Origin: Kalmusia sp. IMI 367209
Taxonomy: Eukaryota; Ascomycota; Dothideomycetes; Pleosporales; Didymosphaeriaceae
Reading direction: 5' to 3'
NCBI GenBank assembly: GCA_027946365.1
Contig: JAPEUQ010000013.1
Span: 62,001 to 126,000 of the forward strand
DNA: 64,000 nt
Shown here piece by piece: positions 1 to 11,332 of this stretch (position 1 is its first letter; every line of letters begins with the position of its first letter). The notes below the pieces were generated by a model that searched no databases, was not told where the DNA came from, and worked only from the letters and a program-made list of their open reading frames with translations. The translations under genes and the position numbers were made by a program.

Positions 1-3000
1 CACTAGTTCGCTCAGTTATACTCACATCTTCAACGAGTTAATTGAGTTTCAAACCAACATTCACGAACCAAAAAAAGCCATACAAGGCGGTCTATATGCC
101 CCGTCACAGAACCCTGTTGATCAGATCGTTGAGCCTGAGAGCGCGACGATGCTTGAAAGCTATCTACGTTTGCTAGCTCATCTTTGTCGGGAATCTGTCC
201 TGGCGCGAAATTGGCTACTCGACTCTCGGGACTACAGCTTAGCCCAAATATGCTTCGGACTATGTACCGATAAAGTTGTTTCTGGTCTCCGCGCAGCTGC
301 ATTTGACGCTGCATCTGCCCTGCTTGTTGGAAAAGACGTTGCACGATCGAACGGGCTTTGGAACAACCTTGACGAGTGGTCTGTCTCCGGTTTCTACGTA
401 AGCTCAAAGCAGAACAGTGCCCTCAATCCGGTTGCACGCGATGAACTCTGGGCCACTCTAGCGGATGGTTACGACGAGTCAATCGCATTCATTCGCCTTC
501 TACAGTCCCTTATCGAGCCCTGCCCTGATAATGAAGGGCTCAACGACAGTCTTCCATTCCCAGAAAATCTGGGTTCAGCACGACGGATGCCAGGCATTGA
601 AAGCTATATTGACTTTGTCATGCAACGAGTCTTTTCAGAGCGAAGTTTGGAGTTGCAGGATACTTTACAGCGACATGTGTTGAGATGGACTTGTTTACGG
701 TTCATGGTCACTTGCCTATCAACGTTCAACGAAAATCTGGTCGTTTTCGCTAACAAGTCAAACATTCCGGTCGATCAGATAATTGACTCTTCCTCTCTAG
801 CCAACTACGTTACCCTCCATCCTTTCACAAGGGTGATGGAATGGCTTTTTAACGACAAAGTCATCAAAGCTCTATTCGCATCCTCTCACCACAATGTCCA
901 CGACGTTGATGCAGCTCCTACCGAGTCACCATTGGTTCAGTCGTTGATGCTAAGCATAGAGGTCATGGATCTAGTACTGAAATTACAGGCGACATATCTG
1001 GACATCGTCCGGCCGTTATTGAAACAGCACCCTTCAGTACAACGCGCGCCAATTTCGAACCTATCTCTTGCTTCCTTTGAGGACGCTCTGCTCAACAATC
1101 TCCAAATCATTGTCGACCTAGGACTTTACTGTGGAACCGGCCACGAATCGCTCACGATGGCCTCTCTCGGCCTGTTAGAAAAAATGGCGTCTTCTCGGAA
1201 ACTTGCTGTGTCTCCAGCCGGGTTTGGTCAGCATATCGGTCGAAGCAAAATCGTCGGTATTTTAGAGAAAGACAACGAAGCAGAGCGAATCGGTCGCTCC
1301 TTGTCCGAGCTTTTGAAGTTTTCCGTGGATGAACTTGAGACTAAGGATGAAGCGCCAGGATATATCATAAAACTCCGCATCCTCGAATTCCTTAACAGCT
1401 GCCTCTCTGCCGTATCTCAACGGCCCACCATTGCCCATGTAATCCTTGGCTTGTCTTGCGATCATAATTCGGTCAAGGTCTCCCCTGGCAGTCTCTGGGA
1501 CAATGAAAATGCGCTCTTCCATAAAATTTTACAACTTGCTCATATATACCCTGACCACGACGGCTCTAGCTACATTGCATGGATGTCCCTCATTAAGACG
1601 AAGTGCTGGGAAGTTCTCCAAAGACTCTGGAGGTCACCGCTGACCAGCGCTGTCGTAATGGAAGGTATGCGAGGGTTCGGCGTGCTCTTTGAAGAGGCGC
1701 TCTGCCTGACTGTCATCGACCCGCACACCTCATGGGATGGAATGTCACTAACGCAAGGCTTCGAAGAAGTTGCAGAGGGAAAACTGTCACATTTCTTCTG
1801 TGAAGAACCTGCTTTTGCACTCCAACATTTCCTACATCGCCGTGCGGCGTTCTTGGATTACGAATCAAGGGAACTACGCCTGAGCGTAAAAGAAGGACAG
1901 ACTAATCTGAAATCAAGGATTCAGTCCGTTCTTCTAGGTACAACTATCAGAGTCGGTGAAGATCCAGCTCCTAACCCAACTATTTTCGATCTGTTTGACT
2001 TCATCGAGCTATCCTACCCCGAGCTCGGCGTCCCAGAGCACAAATTTTTCGATGGAATTAATTTGGAGTCGTGTCAGGAAGAAAAGGACGGGATCGTGCT
2101 ATTTTCGCTTCCTCTGTTAGAACAGGTAATGATGCTAAAATTCAAGTTTTGGAAGCTAGCCAACGCCTTCAGGGACGAAGCAGAAGAGATGGAAGCAATT
2201 CAAACGGGAGACGACTTGCTCACACTATTCAAGGACTGGAACCGCCGCGCGCAACTCATTCGCTATCACAAAGATATCCTTCAGTCTTGGGTACAGCTCT
2301 TAATGGTAACTCTACACGCGTGTGAGTTTGACGACAGTGCACGAACGGCCTTTATTCTCCAAGCTCTCCAAGTGATCCTTCCAAAGCTTGAGCTATCCTA
2401 CGGCACGGACATCAACACGGCATTACAATTAGCCAGTCTTGCGGAGGCGCTCATTGAGAAGATTGACTTCAAGTCTCCCGCATTTGAAAAGACCAGGAAC
2501 GGGGACTTGGCCAATGACCGACTTTCGCAGCTCTTCCGTGCGGCCCTGGTGGGAACATATAGCGCTATATCGACTTCGGTCCTACGAGAATATTGTTACC
2601 AGATCGGTTTCCGGTATATTCACGGTACTTTTGAAACAGCCACGAAGGGATCACTGCTCGGGCGCCATACTCTCAGCACTGTCAAGAATTGTGGAACTCA
2701 GCTGCTGGAAGTAGTATGTGACGACGCATACAGTGGCCACGGCACTTGTCGCATCTCGGCCTTGCTTCTACTCGATGCATTAGTCGCCGTAGCCACCCGG
2801 CAGGAGTCCAAGTACATGCTGGAAAATTTCGGCTCACTAAACTTCATCGGTGTACTGGTCGATAATATCCAACACATTCCCGAGGAACTCAAGGCGGCTG
2901 CCGGACCGCAGATACCCGCACTCTTATCCTACTACGACGCAAGTCTTGCGCTGCTCCTCAGGATATGTCAGACCCACGTAGGCGCATCATCAGTACTCAA

Positions 3001-3446
3001 CGCCGGTCTCTTCCCTTCCATCCGTGAATCGCGCATCTTCGACGTCGACCCCGACATCGGTCTTGAGTTCGACGACCAAAATTCGCTCAAGAAGTACTAC
3101 GAGCTCATGCTCGCCGTGCTACGTGTCATTAACGCTGCAGTGCTTGCGCGAGGGCGCCAGAACGATCAAACGATTTTCCAGGCCCGTGAGTTCCTGAAAG
3201 AGAGCAGACACAGCATGGTCGCCATCTTTAAGAGGAGTGTTAATGTCGGTGCGGGCGTAGGTCAGGACGGCGTGCTGGTCAAGGATTTGGCCGATCTAGT
3301 GGATTGCTTTACCGTGTTGGTGGAGGTGACTGGGTTTTTAGAGGTATGTGATCTCGCACTGAATTATTTGATGCACGAGACTAATCAGAGCATAGTTCGA
3401 GGACTCATCGAGGCAGAAGAAGGCTCGGCAAAACATGTTCTCGTAG
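1..3446 (+). CDS. NUP192: Nucleoporin Nup192/Nup205, C-terminal part (5' end outside window)
   Basis: Scaffold nucleoporin of the inner ring of the nuclear pore. The frame is open from base 2 to the window edge, so the first in-window ATG (149) is internal and the gene is truncated by the window. The visible ~1,130 residues are an all-helical solenoid with no catalytic motif. Family-like stretches include YLRLLAHLCRES near the start and HPFTRVMEWLFNDKVIKALF about 230 residues later. Reading straight through gives a stop at 3622, but a canonical 52-nt intron (GTATGT..CTAATC..TAG, 3344-3395, phase 0) joins VTGFLE to a short last exon ending ...ARQNMFS at TAG 3444-3446. I prefer the spliced end because the read-through tail looks non-coding. 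Identity is confident; the last residues are slightly less so. Confidence 0.88.
3344..3395 (+). other. Last intron of NUP192
   Basis: 52 nt with donor GTATGT, branch-like ACTAATC about 12 nt before the acceptor, and acceptor CATAG. Its length is not a multiple of three, so retention moves the frame and gives a different 92-residue tail. Confidence 0.75.
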
Positions 3447-3986
3447 AGGCATCGAGGGGCATCGAGCGGGTGGGGAAGGGGCTGACTAGCTTTGCGTTCA
3501 CGCGCGTTGATATTGGAATACCGAAATGCTTCCTTCAAAGAAGAACTTTTCCCGGCTACTACTATCCTGTGCTGATCAGTTGTTCTCGCGTTGACTTGGT
3601 GCAAATGTTTTGGCGGGAGTAGCCGAGTTGCCGAAGCTTGGCACCCGTAAAGTGAGAAACTCACTTTTGCTACAGCGGCAAAGCCCGGGCACTGTAGCCC
3701 AGCATGTATACGGGCCTCGCCCTTTCGGTGTCTACACGCTGCTGTAGTATGCGCATTCTAACATGTTATGCGATGTGAGGCCGACTTAGTATAGTATGGG
3801 ACTGTGTGCGGTCGGTGTCTCGGCGGGTGAGGTTTCGAGCTAATAATCATACATGTAAAAAAAGCAGAAAAGGTAGGAGGGTATGCCATCAATATTAGTA
3901 TCAACATGAACATCACGTATTCTATTCAGTTGGCCGATAATTCTCTCAGACTCGAAATACATCTCCTCCTTGAGTAAAATATCACG
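3447..3986. other. Intergenic NUP192 / MDR gene, with a cluster of inverted repeats
   Basis: No gene seen. Three inverted repeats lie close together: a near-palindrome around an AAGCTT core (3629-3643), an 8-bp stem with a 3-nt loop (AAAGTGAG aaa CTCACTTT, 3649-3667), and GCTACAG/CTGTAGC with a 16-nt loop (3669-3698). They fall just downstream of NUP192. The remainder presumably holds the promoter of the next gene. Confidence 0.5.
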
Positions 3987-5039
3987 ATGTCACACTCGCA
4001 TGACAAAAGTGCAATGCCTAACCTCCCAAAACAGCAAAAAGCTGTTATCTTCGACACGCTTGCTAATACCTTATCCTTCACCTCCTCGGCTCCCCTCCCG
4101 GTCTCGAGAGATGAGCACCTCATCCGCGTCCACAGCACGTCTATCACGAACGGCGAGCTCACCTGGGGACCCTATGTCAATTGGCCCGCTCATCAGGTGC
4201 CCTGCTACGACGTCAGCGGGACTATCCTCTCTCGCGTCGAGGACTCGCCTTTCGAGATCGGAGATAGGATCTTCGGTCGCGTGATGGCGAACAGAGGAGG
4301 CACGGCAAGGCAGTTTGCGACGATTCTGCCGAGCGAGACGGCACTGGTGCCGAAAGGACTGGGACTCGTCGAAGCGAGTGTAATCCCAATGAGTGCATTG
4401 ACGGCGTGGCAAGCGATTTTTGAGAAGGGGTTGTTGACCGGGGAATATCGGGAGGGGAGCGTGCCGAGGGTTAGTGAGGGTGAGATCGTAGGCGGAGACT
4501 TAGCGAGGGGAAAGAGAGTGCTTGTGTTGGGGGCTGCGGGAGAGTGGGGAAGCATGGCGGTGCAGTTTGCAAGGTTGGCGGGGGCGTATGTGGTGGGAAC
4601 TGCCTCTGCCCGCAATGCAGAATTTGTTTCGGGTTTAGGTGCAGAGATAGTCGATTACACGAAGCTGTCGATGAGGGAGTGGGTAGGCGGCAAAGAAGAG
4701 AAGAAGTTCGATCTTCTTCTGGATTGTGTGGGTGGAAAAGCGATGATGGATGCGTGGGGCGCCGTTAAGTCTAACGGTGTATATATCTCAATTGCGCCAG
4801 GATTTAGAGAGCCAGAGGAAGGAATACCATCCGGAGTGAAGAGTGAGTGGTTTGTCATGGAGTCTAGAGGAAGTGAGCTAGCAGCTATTGGGAAGTTTGT
4901 CGAAAAGGGGATTGTGAAAGGGTGGGTAGATAGTGTCTGGAAGATTGAAGAGTTTGAGCAGGCGTTTGCAAAGACGGCGACGGGGCATGCAAGGGGGAAA
5001 GTCGTGATCAAAGTAGCGGAGGGAGAGGAAGAGAGGTAA
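3987..5039 (+). CDS. MDR-superfamily zinc-less oxidoreductase (quinone oxidoreductase-like)
   Basis: Single exon, 350 aa. A GroES-like N-terminal half (about residues 15-130, with DEHLIRVHSTSITNGELTWG and a YDVSGTI stretch) is followed by a Rossmann fold. The nucleotide-binding turn is VLVLGAAGEWGSMAVQFARLAG near residue 175, and DLLLDCVGG follows near residue 245, as in NAD(P)H:quinone reductase/alcohol dehydrogenase-like MDR proteins. I see no catalytic-zinc Cys/His set, so a zinc-independent reductase is more likely than an alcohol dehydrogenase. The second Met (position 10, MPNLPKQQ) is an alternative start. Substrate unknown. An acidic/basic run at the extreme C-terminus is not conserved-looking. 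Confidence 0.82.
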   Translation: MSHSHDKSAMPNLPKQQKAVIFDTLANTLSFTSSAPLPVSRDEHLIRVHSTSITNGELTWGPYVNWPAHQVPCYDVSGTILSRVEDSPFEIGDRIFGRVMANRGGTARQFATILPSETALVPKGLGLVEASVIPMSALTAWQAIFEKGLLTGEYREGSVPRVSEGEIVGGDLARGKRVLVLGAAGEWGSMAVQFARLAGAYVVGTASARNAEFVSGLGAEIVDYTKLSMREWVGGKEEKKFDLLLDCVGGKAMMDAWGAVKSNGVYISIAPGFREPEEGIPSGVKSEWFVMESRGSELAAIGKFVEKGIVKGWVDSVWKIEEFEQAFAKTATGHARGKVVIKVAEGEEER

Positions 5040-5272
5040 TTGGGGATGGTGTTTCTGAAAGTTTGTATTAGTGTGTTAGTCTTTTTTGTATGTTAGGCTG
5101 TTCTTTTCTTCCAAAATGGCCTGTTCTTGCTCACATCAGATTGAATAGGTCGGTTGCGCGCGATTACGAGAATGACTCAAAACGGACCTTACGTGCTGAA
5201 GAGTGTTCGGATGTGATTCCGTATTGTTTAGATTCCTATATTGGTCATATCCATTCTTACGACATGAACAAT

Positions 5273-5907
5273 TCATGCATCCTCGGTGAAAGCGGAGTAC
5301 TCCTCCTTATTCATCAGCTTGCCCTCGGGCTCACCGCTGACAGAGATCTTCGCAATCCAGCTGTCGCCCTCGGGATCCTTGTTCAGCGCACCGGGCTTTT
5401 CTTGCAGCGCATTGTTGACCTCAGTAACGACGCCGCCAATGGGACTGAGAATGTCGGAGGCAGACTTGACCGACTCTACGGCGCCGATGGCCTCGCCGGC
5501 GCTGACTTCAAGGTCGACCTCGGGGAGCTCGACGTAGACGACGTCACCTAGAGCCTTTGCGGCGTATTCGGATATTCCGAGGGTGACTGTGTGTCGTGTG
5601 AGCATGCCATCGCGAGGAGGATAGGCTGTAGTGGGGGAGGCATCGGAAGGAAGACATACACGTCTTGCCATCAGCAGAGGCCTCAATCCACTCGTGGTCC
5701 TCAGTATACTGCTTTTCCCTCACTGATCACCCATCAGCACGCGCTCGTCAAATTCCCCGAGTAAATCTTCGTACCAGCAGTTGACACCGTGAATAGCCGT
5801 TGTTGGACCTGGGCCCGCGCAAACTGGCAGACAAAAGGCGACTGCCTACGGGTGGCAGAAGAGGTCAATTGGCGGGCAGCGCGGGCGACGGAGAAGCGGG
5901 CGGCCAT
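5273..5907 (-). CDS. GCV3: Glycine cleavage system H protein, mitochondrial
   Basis: Lipoyl carrier of the mitochondrial glycine decarboxylase complex, shuttling the aminomethyl group between P, T and L proteins. Three exons (5907-5775, 5722-5660, 5586-5273) give 169 aa. The introns (52 and 73 nt) have GTACGA..ATCAG and GTATGT..CACAG ends. The N-terminal ~45 residues are rich in Arg, Ser, Ala and Gln with no acidic residue, as a matrix targeting sequence should be. The mature part has YTEDHEWIE, the core GISEYAAKALGDVVYVELPE, and the lipoylation motif ESVKSASDI with the modified Lys near residue 106. The size fits the family. It is transcribed divergently from MRP17 across 232 bp. An unspliced reading starting at 5686 would lack the targeting peptide and HEW motif. 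Confidence 0.93.
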
Positions 5908-6139
5908 TTTGCATGAGACAATTGTACGGTGTGAGAGTGGAGAGAATGAGGGTTGGTGAGCAGCTTGGGAAATCGGGATTGGAGCTCTAGAGCTAGCAAT
6001 GATATGACGGCGGGCTCGTTGGGACTAGCCCTCTTTCAGAAAATATTAGCGGCGCCGGGCGCCGGGCGACGAACTTTGAACCTGCAGAGCGTCGAACCCA
6101 CGCGACGGCGAGGTTAACAACGCGACACCGCCGTTCACA
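5908..6139. promoter_or_regulatory. Shared bidirectional promoter region GCV3 / MRP17
   Basis: Only 232 bp separate the two start codons. The region holds a perfect 12-bp palindrome AGCTCTAGAGCT (5983-5994) and a GC-rich tandem GGCGCCGGGCGCCGGGCGAC (6051-6070). No TATA box is evident. The regulatory role is inferred from position only. Confidence 0.5.
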
Positions 6140-6576
6140 ATGCTGTATGAGATGATCGGAGTGGTGGGTCGCCTTCTTTGGGCAAATAAATGACGATGCT
6201 AACAGCAGCAGGTGCGCCCCGGCCGCCTCTCCGAAGTCAAAGAGTAGGCCTCCTTCCCTCCGACACGATGCCCTCTAACCCACTCTCCTTCAGAATCGCC
6301 AAAACCGCCGGCAAGATCGTCCTCGAGAAGAACGGCGTCGTCCGTGGCGTCACCAATTGGGGCACCTTTCTGCTACCCAAGCCCGCGAAGAAGCTGCAGT
6401 CCAGCCACAACGTCGGCCACCACTTCATCATGCGCTTCGACGCGAGCGCCCGCACACAGCATTCGCTACGCAAAACTATGAGCTTGGATCCGCGGTTGAT
6501 ACGCTACTCAATTGTGAAGATGGGCACCAAGTTCGAGGAGATCAAAGACATACCAGGGGAGGCGAGCTTCAAGTAA
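6140..6576 (+). CDS. MRP17: Mitochondrial small-subunit ribosomal protein bS6m
   Basis: Structural protein of the mitochondrial small ribosomal subunit. Three exons (6140-6163, 6212-6243, 6294-6576) give 112 aa, the normal size. The first exon is only eight codons (MLYEMIGV) and the second about eleven (VRPGRLSEVKE), matching the family N-terminus MLYE.IG.VRPG. The rest has IAKTAGKIVLEKNGVVRGV, NWGTFLLPKPAKKLQSSHN and GHHFIMRFDASARTQHSL, all typical of yeast Mrp17. The introns are 48 and 50 nt (GTGGGT..GCAG; GTAGGC..TTCAG). A longer single-exon reading from 6190 would replace the conserved start with an unrelated leader, so I reject it. Divergent from GCV3. Confidence 0.93.
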
Positions 6577-6837
6577 TGGCAGATAGTTGCGAGCCGTGTA
6601 GGATGTGTATAGTAAAGAGCATGCATTGGGACGGCGTTATGGTTATACTATCTATCGTATGCGTTGCGCCCTCGCTATCCTCTGAACGTTGCGAACCTGT
6701 TTTGCCATCTCCCCCACAAGCAAGTAAAGCTGACGGACAGCATTCCAGTGATTTGGCCGCCGGACTACCAAAACCTCTTAACATTCACACACAACGCCTG
6801 TGATTATCATCCATCAAGTATTTCTCGTTGATACCAG

Positions 6838-7984
6838 CTAGTCTTGCAACATGTAAAACTCTGGTCCTGGCTCTGATTCCTGGTCGAGATACTCGGATTC
6901 TGCTTCGTATCCCTGCGTAATTCTTTTCCAAAAATCAATCTCGTCATACGCCCAATAATTCTCCGGTTCTTTGTCTTCGTCCTTCACGCGCTTGTAGACC
7001 TCCACAACTGTATGTGTCTTTTCGCTCAGCGTACGCCGACACATGGGGCAAGTGGTGCAAGGATTGCCAGATTCAGTATTACACCATATGTCTAGGTAGT
7101 CGCCGCAGAACACATGGCGGCACACTTTAGTCGCAACCATTTCCATAGAGGTTTCTTCTGATGTCAGCCGACAGATGCTGCACATGCGGTCTGTGTCCGG
7201 GCGTGGTCCTCTAGGGCCAGTAAACCACTTTCGCGGAATCCAGCTGCGCACCCATAACCCAATGACACCAGATTTAACCTTGAAAGCCGTCTCGATTCCG
7301 AGCCCCAGGACGTCTCCAATACACCAAAAGTTCCTGCGCGATAAGCGGCCTATCGTCCTCGGAAGGATGATATTCAACCATGCGCGGCCTTCCCTTCCTG
7401 ACAGAGGGGCTTTCGATTTTAAACCCTAACGCGCTATCCATATCGAACAACCGCGCGATCCCAATATACCACCTCTTTTGAAACAAGTCGCATGCATACA
7501 CATCTAAATTTCGGTGTTCGATGCTGTGTGCGTCAAGACCGTCCGTACTATCTATCTGTGCGAGCACAGCCTGGCAATCCTCCACGAACGAGCTGACCTC
7601 GCGCTTCCTCCGCGGGACATCAACATGCATGCCGTGCTTCTGCGCAATCTTGATCGCCGAAGCGAGTCCTTCACGTTCGAACCAGCCGGCGTCGTGTGTT
7701 TGCAGCATGGTGCCGTTTCAGACGAAATCGCAGATGTGCAAAACAATGTACAGGAGGTACATGGTGTGGCGACTGGCTTCGAGCAGGCCTTTTGTTTGAG
7801 CCTTATTATAAATGATGTCAAAGACGACGCGGGAGCAGAAAGGGCGCGTGGTTCCGACATGGTGGGGTGAGAACGGGCAAAGAATGGGTATGAGCGCGTT
7901 ACTGCGGCGGGTTGGGAGTGTGGATCTTTGGGAGGAGAGCGGCTCGGGGTGCGAGGCCCGGCGGGGAGATTGGTGGAAGTCCAT
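6838..7984 (-). pseudogene. RING-finger protein gene, probably decaying
   Basis: The C-terminal exon carries a RING-like zinc finger: CSIC, then CRHVFC, then CPMCR. A candidate 46-nt intron (7279-7324, GTGTAT..CAAG) joins it in frame to an upstream exon, giving 274 aa from Met 7708. The donor is weak and no good branch site is visible. Upstream, in the same frame, the reading continues to Met 7984 for another ~90 residues that look coding, but TGA at 7718-7720 interrupts it. The sixth zinc ligand, expected two residues after CGD-type spacing (HVFCGDxLDIW), is Tyr (TAC, 7096-7098) instead of Cys. Both lesions could be single C-to-T or G-to-A changes. It could be a shorter functional RING-like protein starting at 7708. 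Substrate and partner unknown. Confidence 0.5.
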
Positions 7985-9193
7985 TCTGTAATGAGGAACC
8001 TTTGGTTAGCTTGCCGCGTGTTACGCCGAATGGGTGATCATAGAGTTGAGGCCTTTGGGGTGGAAATGGAGTTGTAGTCGAGATTTCTGGAAAATGTCCT
8101 GTGGGCGTTGAACATTCGTGGAAGCTGAACTGATCAGATCGCGGGCATCGCCATGGTTTATATGTGCGCTCGTCAAAGTTTGGTTTTCATGGTTCGGGAT
8201 GCCCAACAGCGCCGTTACGCTTCACGCAGGCCCAAGTGCATTTCTTCCCTCACGTACCATGGCTCACATGCTGAGCAGAATACGAGAACATTCGAAGACT
8301 ACAATGTGGAGACATGGTCGATGTCACTTTGAAAACAACATGGGGATTCGCGAGATGAGAGTCTTCAGCCTCGTCCATGGTGGGATTACCTCAGGAAACA
8401 CAATAATTATAAAAACTGGTCTCCCCAATATGCCTTTCGACTACATGAAGCTATTAGCCGGAGTCTACAGCTTCGCCACAGCATTGTGTTAGGGTTAAGC
8501 ATGTACACACACAATATTGCGAATACGAATTCGTGTGCGGGGGAGTGTGATCGTAGTCCAGCTGTAACACTCTCCTGCAGGCCAAATATCAACACTCAAC
8601 AACGCCTATTATCAGTCTAGAACTTAGGTAAGAAGAGCATCTCATGCGGTACGATATCAAATGCTGTTTAGGGTCCGTATGCCTATACCAATACAACACA
8701 ATTGGCGTTATCGAAGAATCGCATCGTCGTCGTAAGTCTTGCTTAGGTATTCAGTGTCTATGTACCGCGACTCAGCAATCAACCTCAGTATATGCTACGA
8801 TGGCTTGGATGCATTGCACATCCACCTTCTTAAGGAAAATATACGCCTCCCTTGGGAGATAGCTCCCGCGCTACTTCCCCACGGGGTATCGGAAAAGCAT
8901 ATCCTTGATCGCTGGCTAGTGCGTCATACAGCGTCTACACAACCTCTCAGAACCATTTTGAAGCACTACTATACCCGAAGAGCGAGTGATTGCTACGATG
9001 CGCGCATGGGAACGACATGCATGTGAGCTACTCTATACTAGTCCCCAATATGAGCTCGGATCAAAGGCTATTTACACGCGAGGTGGGATATAAGTTGCTG
9101 GATACCGGGTCGTCGGGCATGTGCGATTGCTAAAGTCTGCTAGCTTTGCGCGTATCGTGTACTGTGCTGTGAACGTGCAACAGGATAGTCGAT
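7985..9193. other. 1.2-kb stretch without a recognisable gene
   Basis: Only short open frames without recognisable motifs lie here. I see no RNA gene or long repeat. The right end must contain the promoter of the MFS gene. Confidence 0.5.
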
Positions 9194-11332
9194 ATGGCCA
9201 TCGAAAACGAGAAATCAGATGTTGAACGGCAGTCTGCTGAGTTCGCGACGACATTAGGTAGTTTGAGGGAGGAAGATGGTGGGGCAGAGACAGGCGCGTA
9301 TCTTCCAAGAGGCGAGGAGGAGTACAACGTCACTTTCAAGACGTGGTGCGTTGTTATTGTAAGTTTCACTAATCTTACATGTTCATACAGCTTGCCTTAT
9401 AAACATTACAGATCCTCGCCCTCTCTTATGGTATCTCCTTTTGGATTGTCCCTGCGCTCAGCGCGTGTCAAACTATCACCGCGACACAGCTTGGGGACCC
9501 CAGCGCTGCGGCCTTCTATATCTCACTATATACCATGACTGTCACGATTGGATTTATGGTGTGCGGTGCGAACAGTGATCTGTTTGGGAGGAGGTGGTTT
9601 ATCGTGGGCGGGAATGTGTTTTTGTTCTTGGGTTTTATTTTAGGTGGTGCTGCAAGGAATAATACGGCGATGTTGGCGGCTATGAGTTTGATTGGTTTTG
9701 TGAGTAGAAATGTAAAGATTAGTGTGAGGAATTACACTGACGATCGAACAGGGAGCTGGCAATGCCCAGGTATGTACAAGGTAAACGAGCATAAAGCAAA
9801 ACTGACCTAGACAGCTCGCAGCTTTCGCACTCCCAGAACTGCTGCCAAATAAGTGGCGTGCTTCGGCGATCGTGCTGGCCGGTACGTTATCTTCTGACCA
9901 AGAATGTGTGAGAATGCTTATTAAGCGCAGATATCGGTGTGTACTTCGCCGTCGTTGTGGGGCCAGTAGCAGGAAGATTTGCAGCTGAGAAGGGGGAGTC
10001 AGTGAGTGCAATAGATATCTTGTTTGGGCTGAATCATCTAATGCACTCGACAGTGGCGGTGGCTCTTCTACGCACCTGCAATCGCCGTCTTCTTCAGCTT
10101 CATAGGCCTCTTTTTCTACTACTTCCCGCCCAAACACCCCCGAGGTCTTCCAACAGAACAAGCCTTCAAAGAGTTAGATTACGTCGGCGCAACCCTCTTC
10201 ACTCTCGCTGCGACACTTATCCTCGTCGGCATCGTATATAGCACTACCTTACCCTCGGATAATCCAAAAGTAGTTGGGACGCTTGCTAGCGGTTTTGCGT
10301 GCCTCATTGCTTTCGGCTGCTGGGAGACGTTCGCGCCGCTCAAGCAACCCTTGACACCTCCTCATGTGTTCACACGCGACAAGGGAAGGGAACTCACATA
10401 CCCGTTTGTCGTGGGCTTCGTCGTAACGATGTTCTACTATGCCACGAACGTGATATACCCAACCATGATAGCAGTCTTCTTCACAAATGCAGAGACCGAC
10501 TTCAAGTACGGCATCCTATTAACATTACCTCAAAATCTTGGTATACAAAACCCTTTCATTGCCAGACATATTCCAATCACAAACTATGGACATGGCTGAC
10601 AGGACAAGGACTCTGTTTCGGCGCCGCCCTCCTCACGCTCTTCGGCAGCAAAATCGGATACTGGAAATGGACGCTTACTGCCTCTGTAACCATCATGGTC
10701 GTCTTCGGCGCGCTACTTGCGTTGGGAAACCCTGAGCGAAAGGGCATGATGATGGCGTTCGTATTCCTATCTATGACAGGGTTTGGTTGGGCGCAGTATC
10801 TATCGATAGCGTTTATCCAGTTTGGCGTGCCACAGGTGGAGTTAGGGATTTCGGGGGGCCTGGCGGGCGTGAGTCGATTTGCGGGTGGGGCTATCGCTAT
10901 CTCTGGTGTGTTTGCTTGATATATGATATGCGTTTCTCATATGAGAGTTTGAATGCTGACCTATATTCAGTATACACGACAATCTTGACAAACGTCCAAT
11001 CCGCCCACGCCGCTAGCTTCATCCCCGCCGCCGCCACGGCCGCCGGTCTCCCTATTTCCTCTGTCGCAGATCTTCTCGCCGCCTTGCCTCTAGGCGCAGA
11101 TGCACTTGCCCAAGTACCTGGCATCACGTCTGAAATCATTGCCGCCGCCAGTGCGGCGCTCACCCAGAGCTATGTAGTGGGCTTACGCACGACGGCTTTG
11201 AGCTCGCTGAGCTTCGGCGTGTGTGCTATAATTGCGTGTTTCTTCTGCAATGATATCGGGCATAAGATGGATAAGAAGATTGAGGTGTTTTTAGAGAACG
11301 ATGAAAATGCCAAAATGAACAAGTATCATTAG
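9194..11332 (+). CDS. MFS transporter, TRI12/siderophore-type family
   Basis: Polytopic plasma-membrane-type transporter of the fungal TRI12-like MFS branch (drug, toxin or siderophore efflux/uptake). Eight exons (9194-9358, 9412-9699, 9752-9769, 9815-9881, 9931-10001, 10054-10540, 10603-10905, 10971-11332) join to 586 aa. A hydrophilic N-tail of ~50 residues precedes repeated hydrophobic segments. The loop 2-3 motif is GANSDLFGRRWFIVGG (MFS motif A type, D..GRR). TM4 contains GAGNAQ and ALPELLPNKWRA, as in TRI12 proteins, followed by KGESWRWLFY. A long extracytoplasmic loop rich in Ala precedes the last helix, and the tail is acidic/basic. Exon 3 is just 18 nt. Substrate cannot be told from sequence. 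A ruined oxidoreductase follows, but no cluster is evident. Confidence 0.85.

Noticed and set aside
6190..6576. Single-exon 128-aa start for the bS6m gene
   Set aside because: It replaces the conserved MLYE.IG.VRPG start, which is recovered by two small upstream exons with clean splice sites.
7718..7720. Programmed stop-codon read-through at the RING gene
   Set aside because: The TGA is followed by AAC, not the CTA context favoured for fungal read-through; a mutation is simpler.
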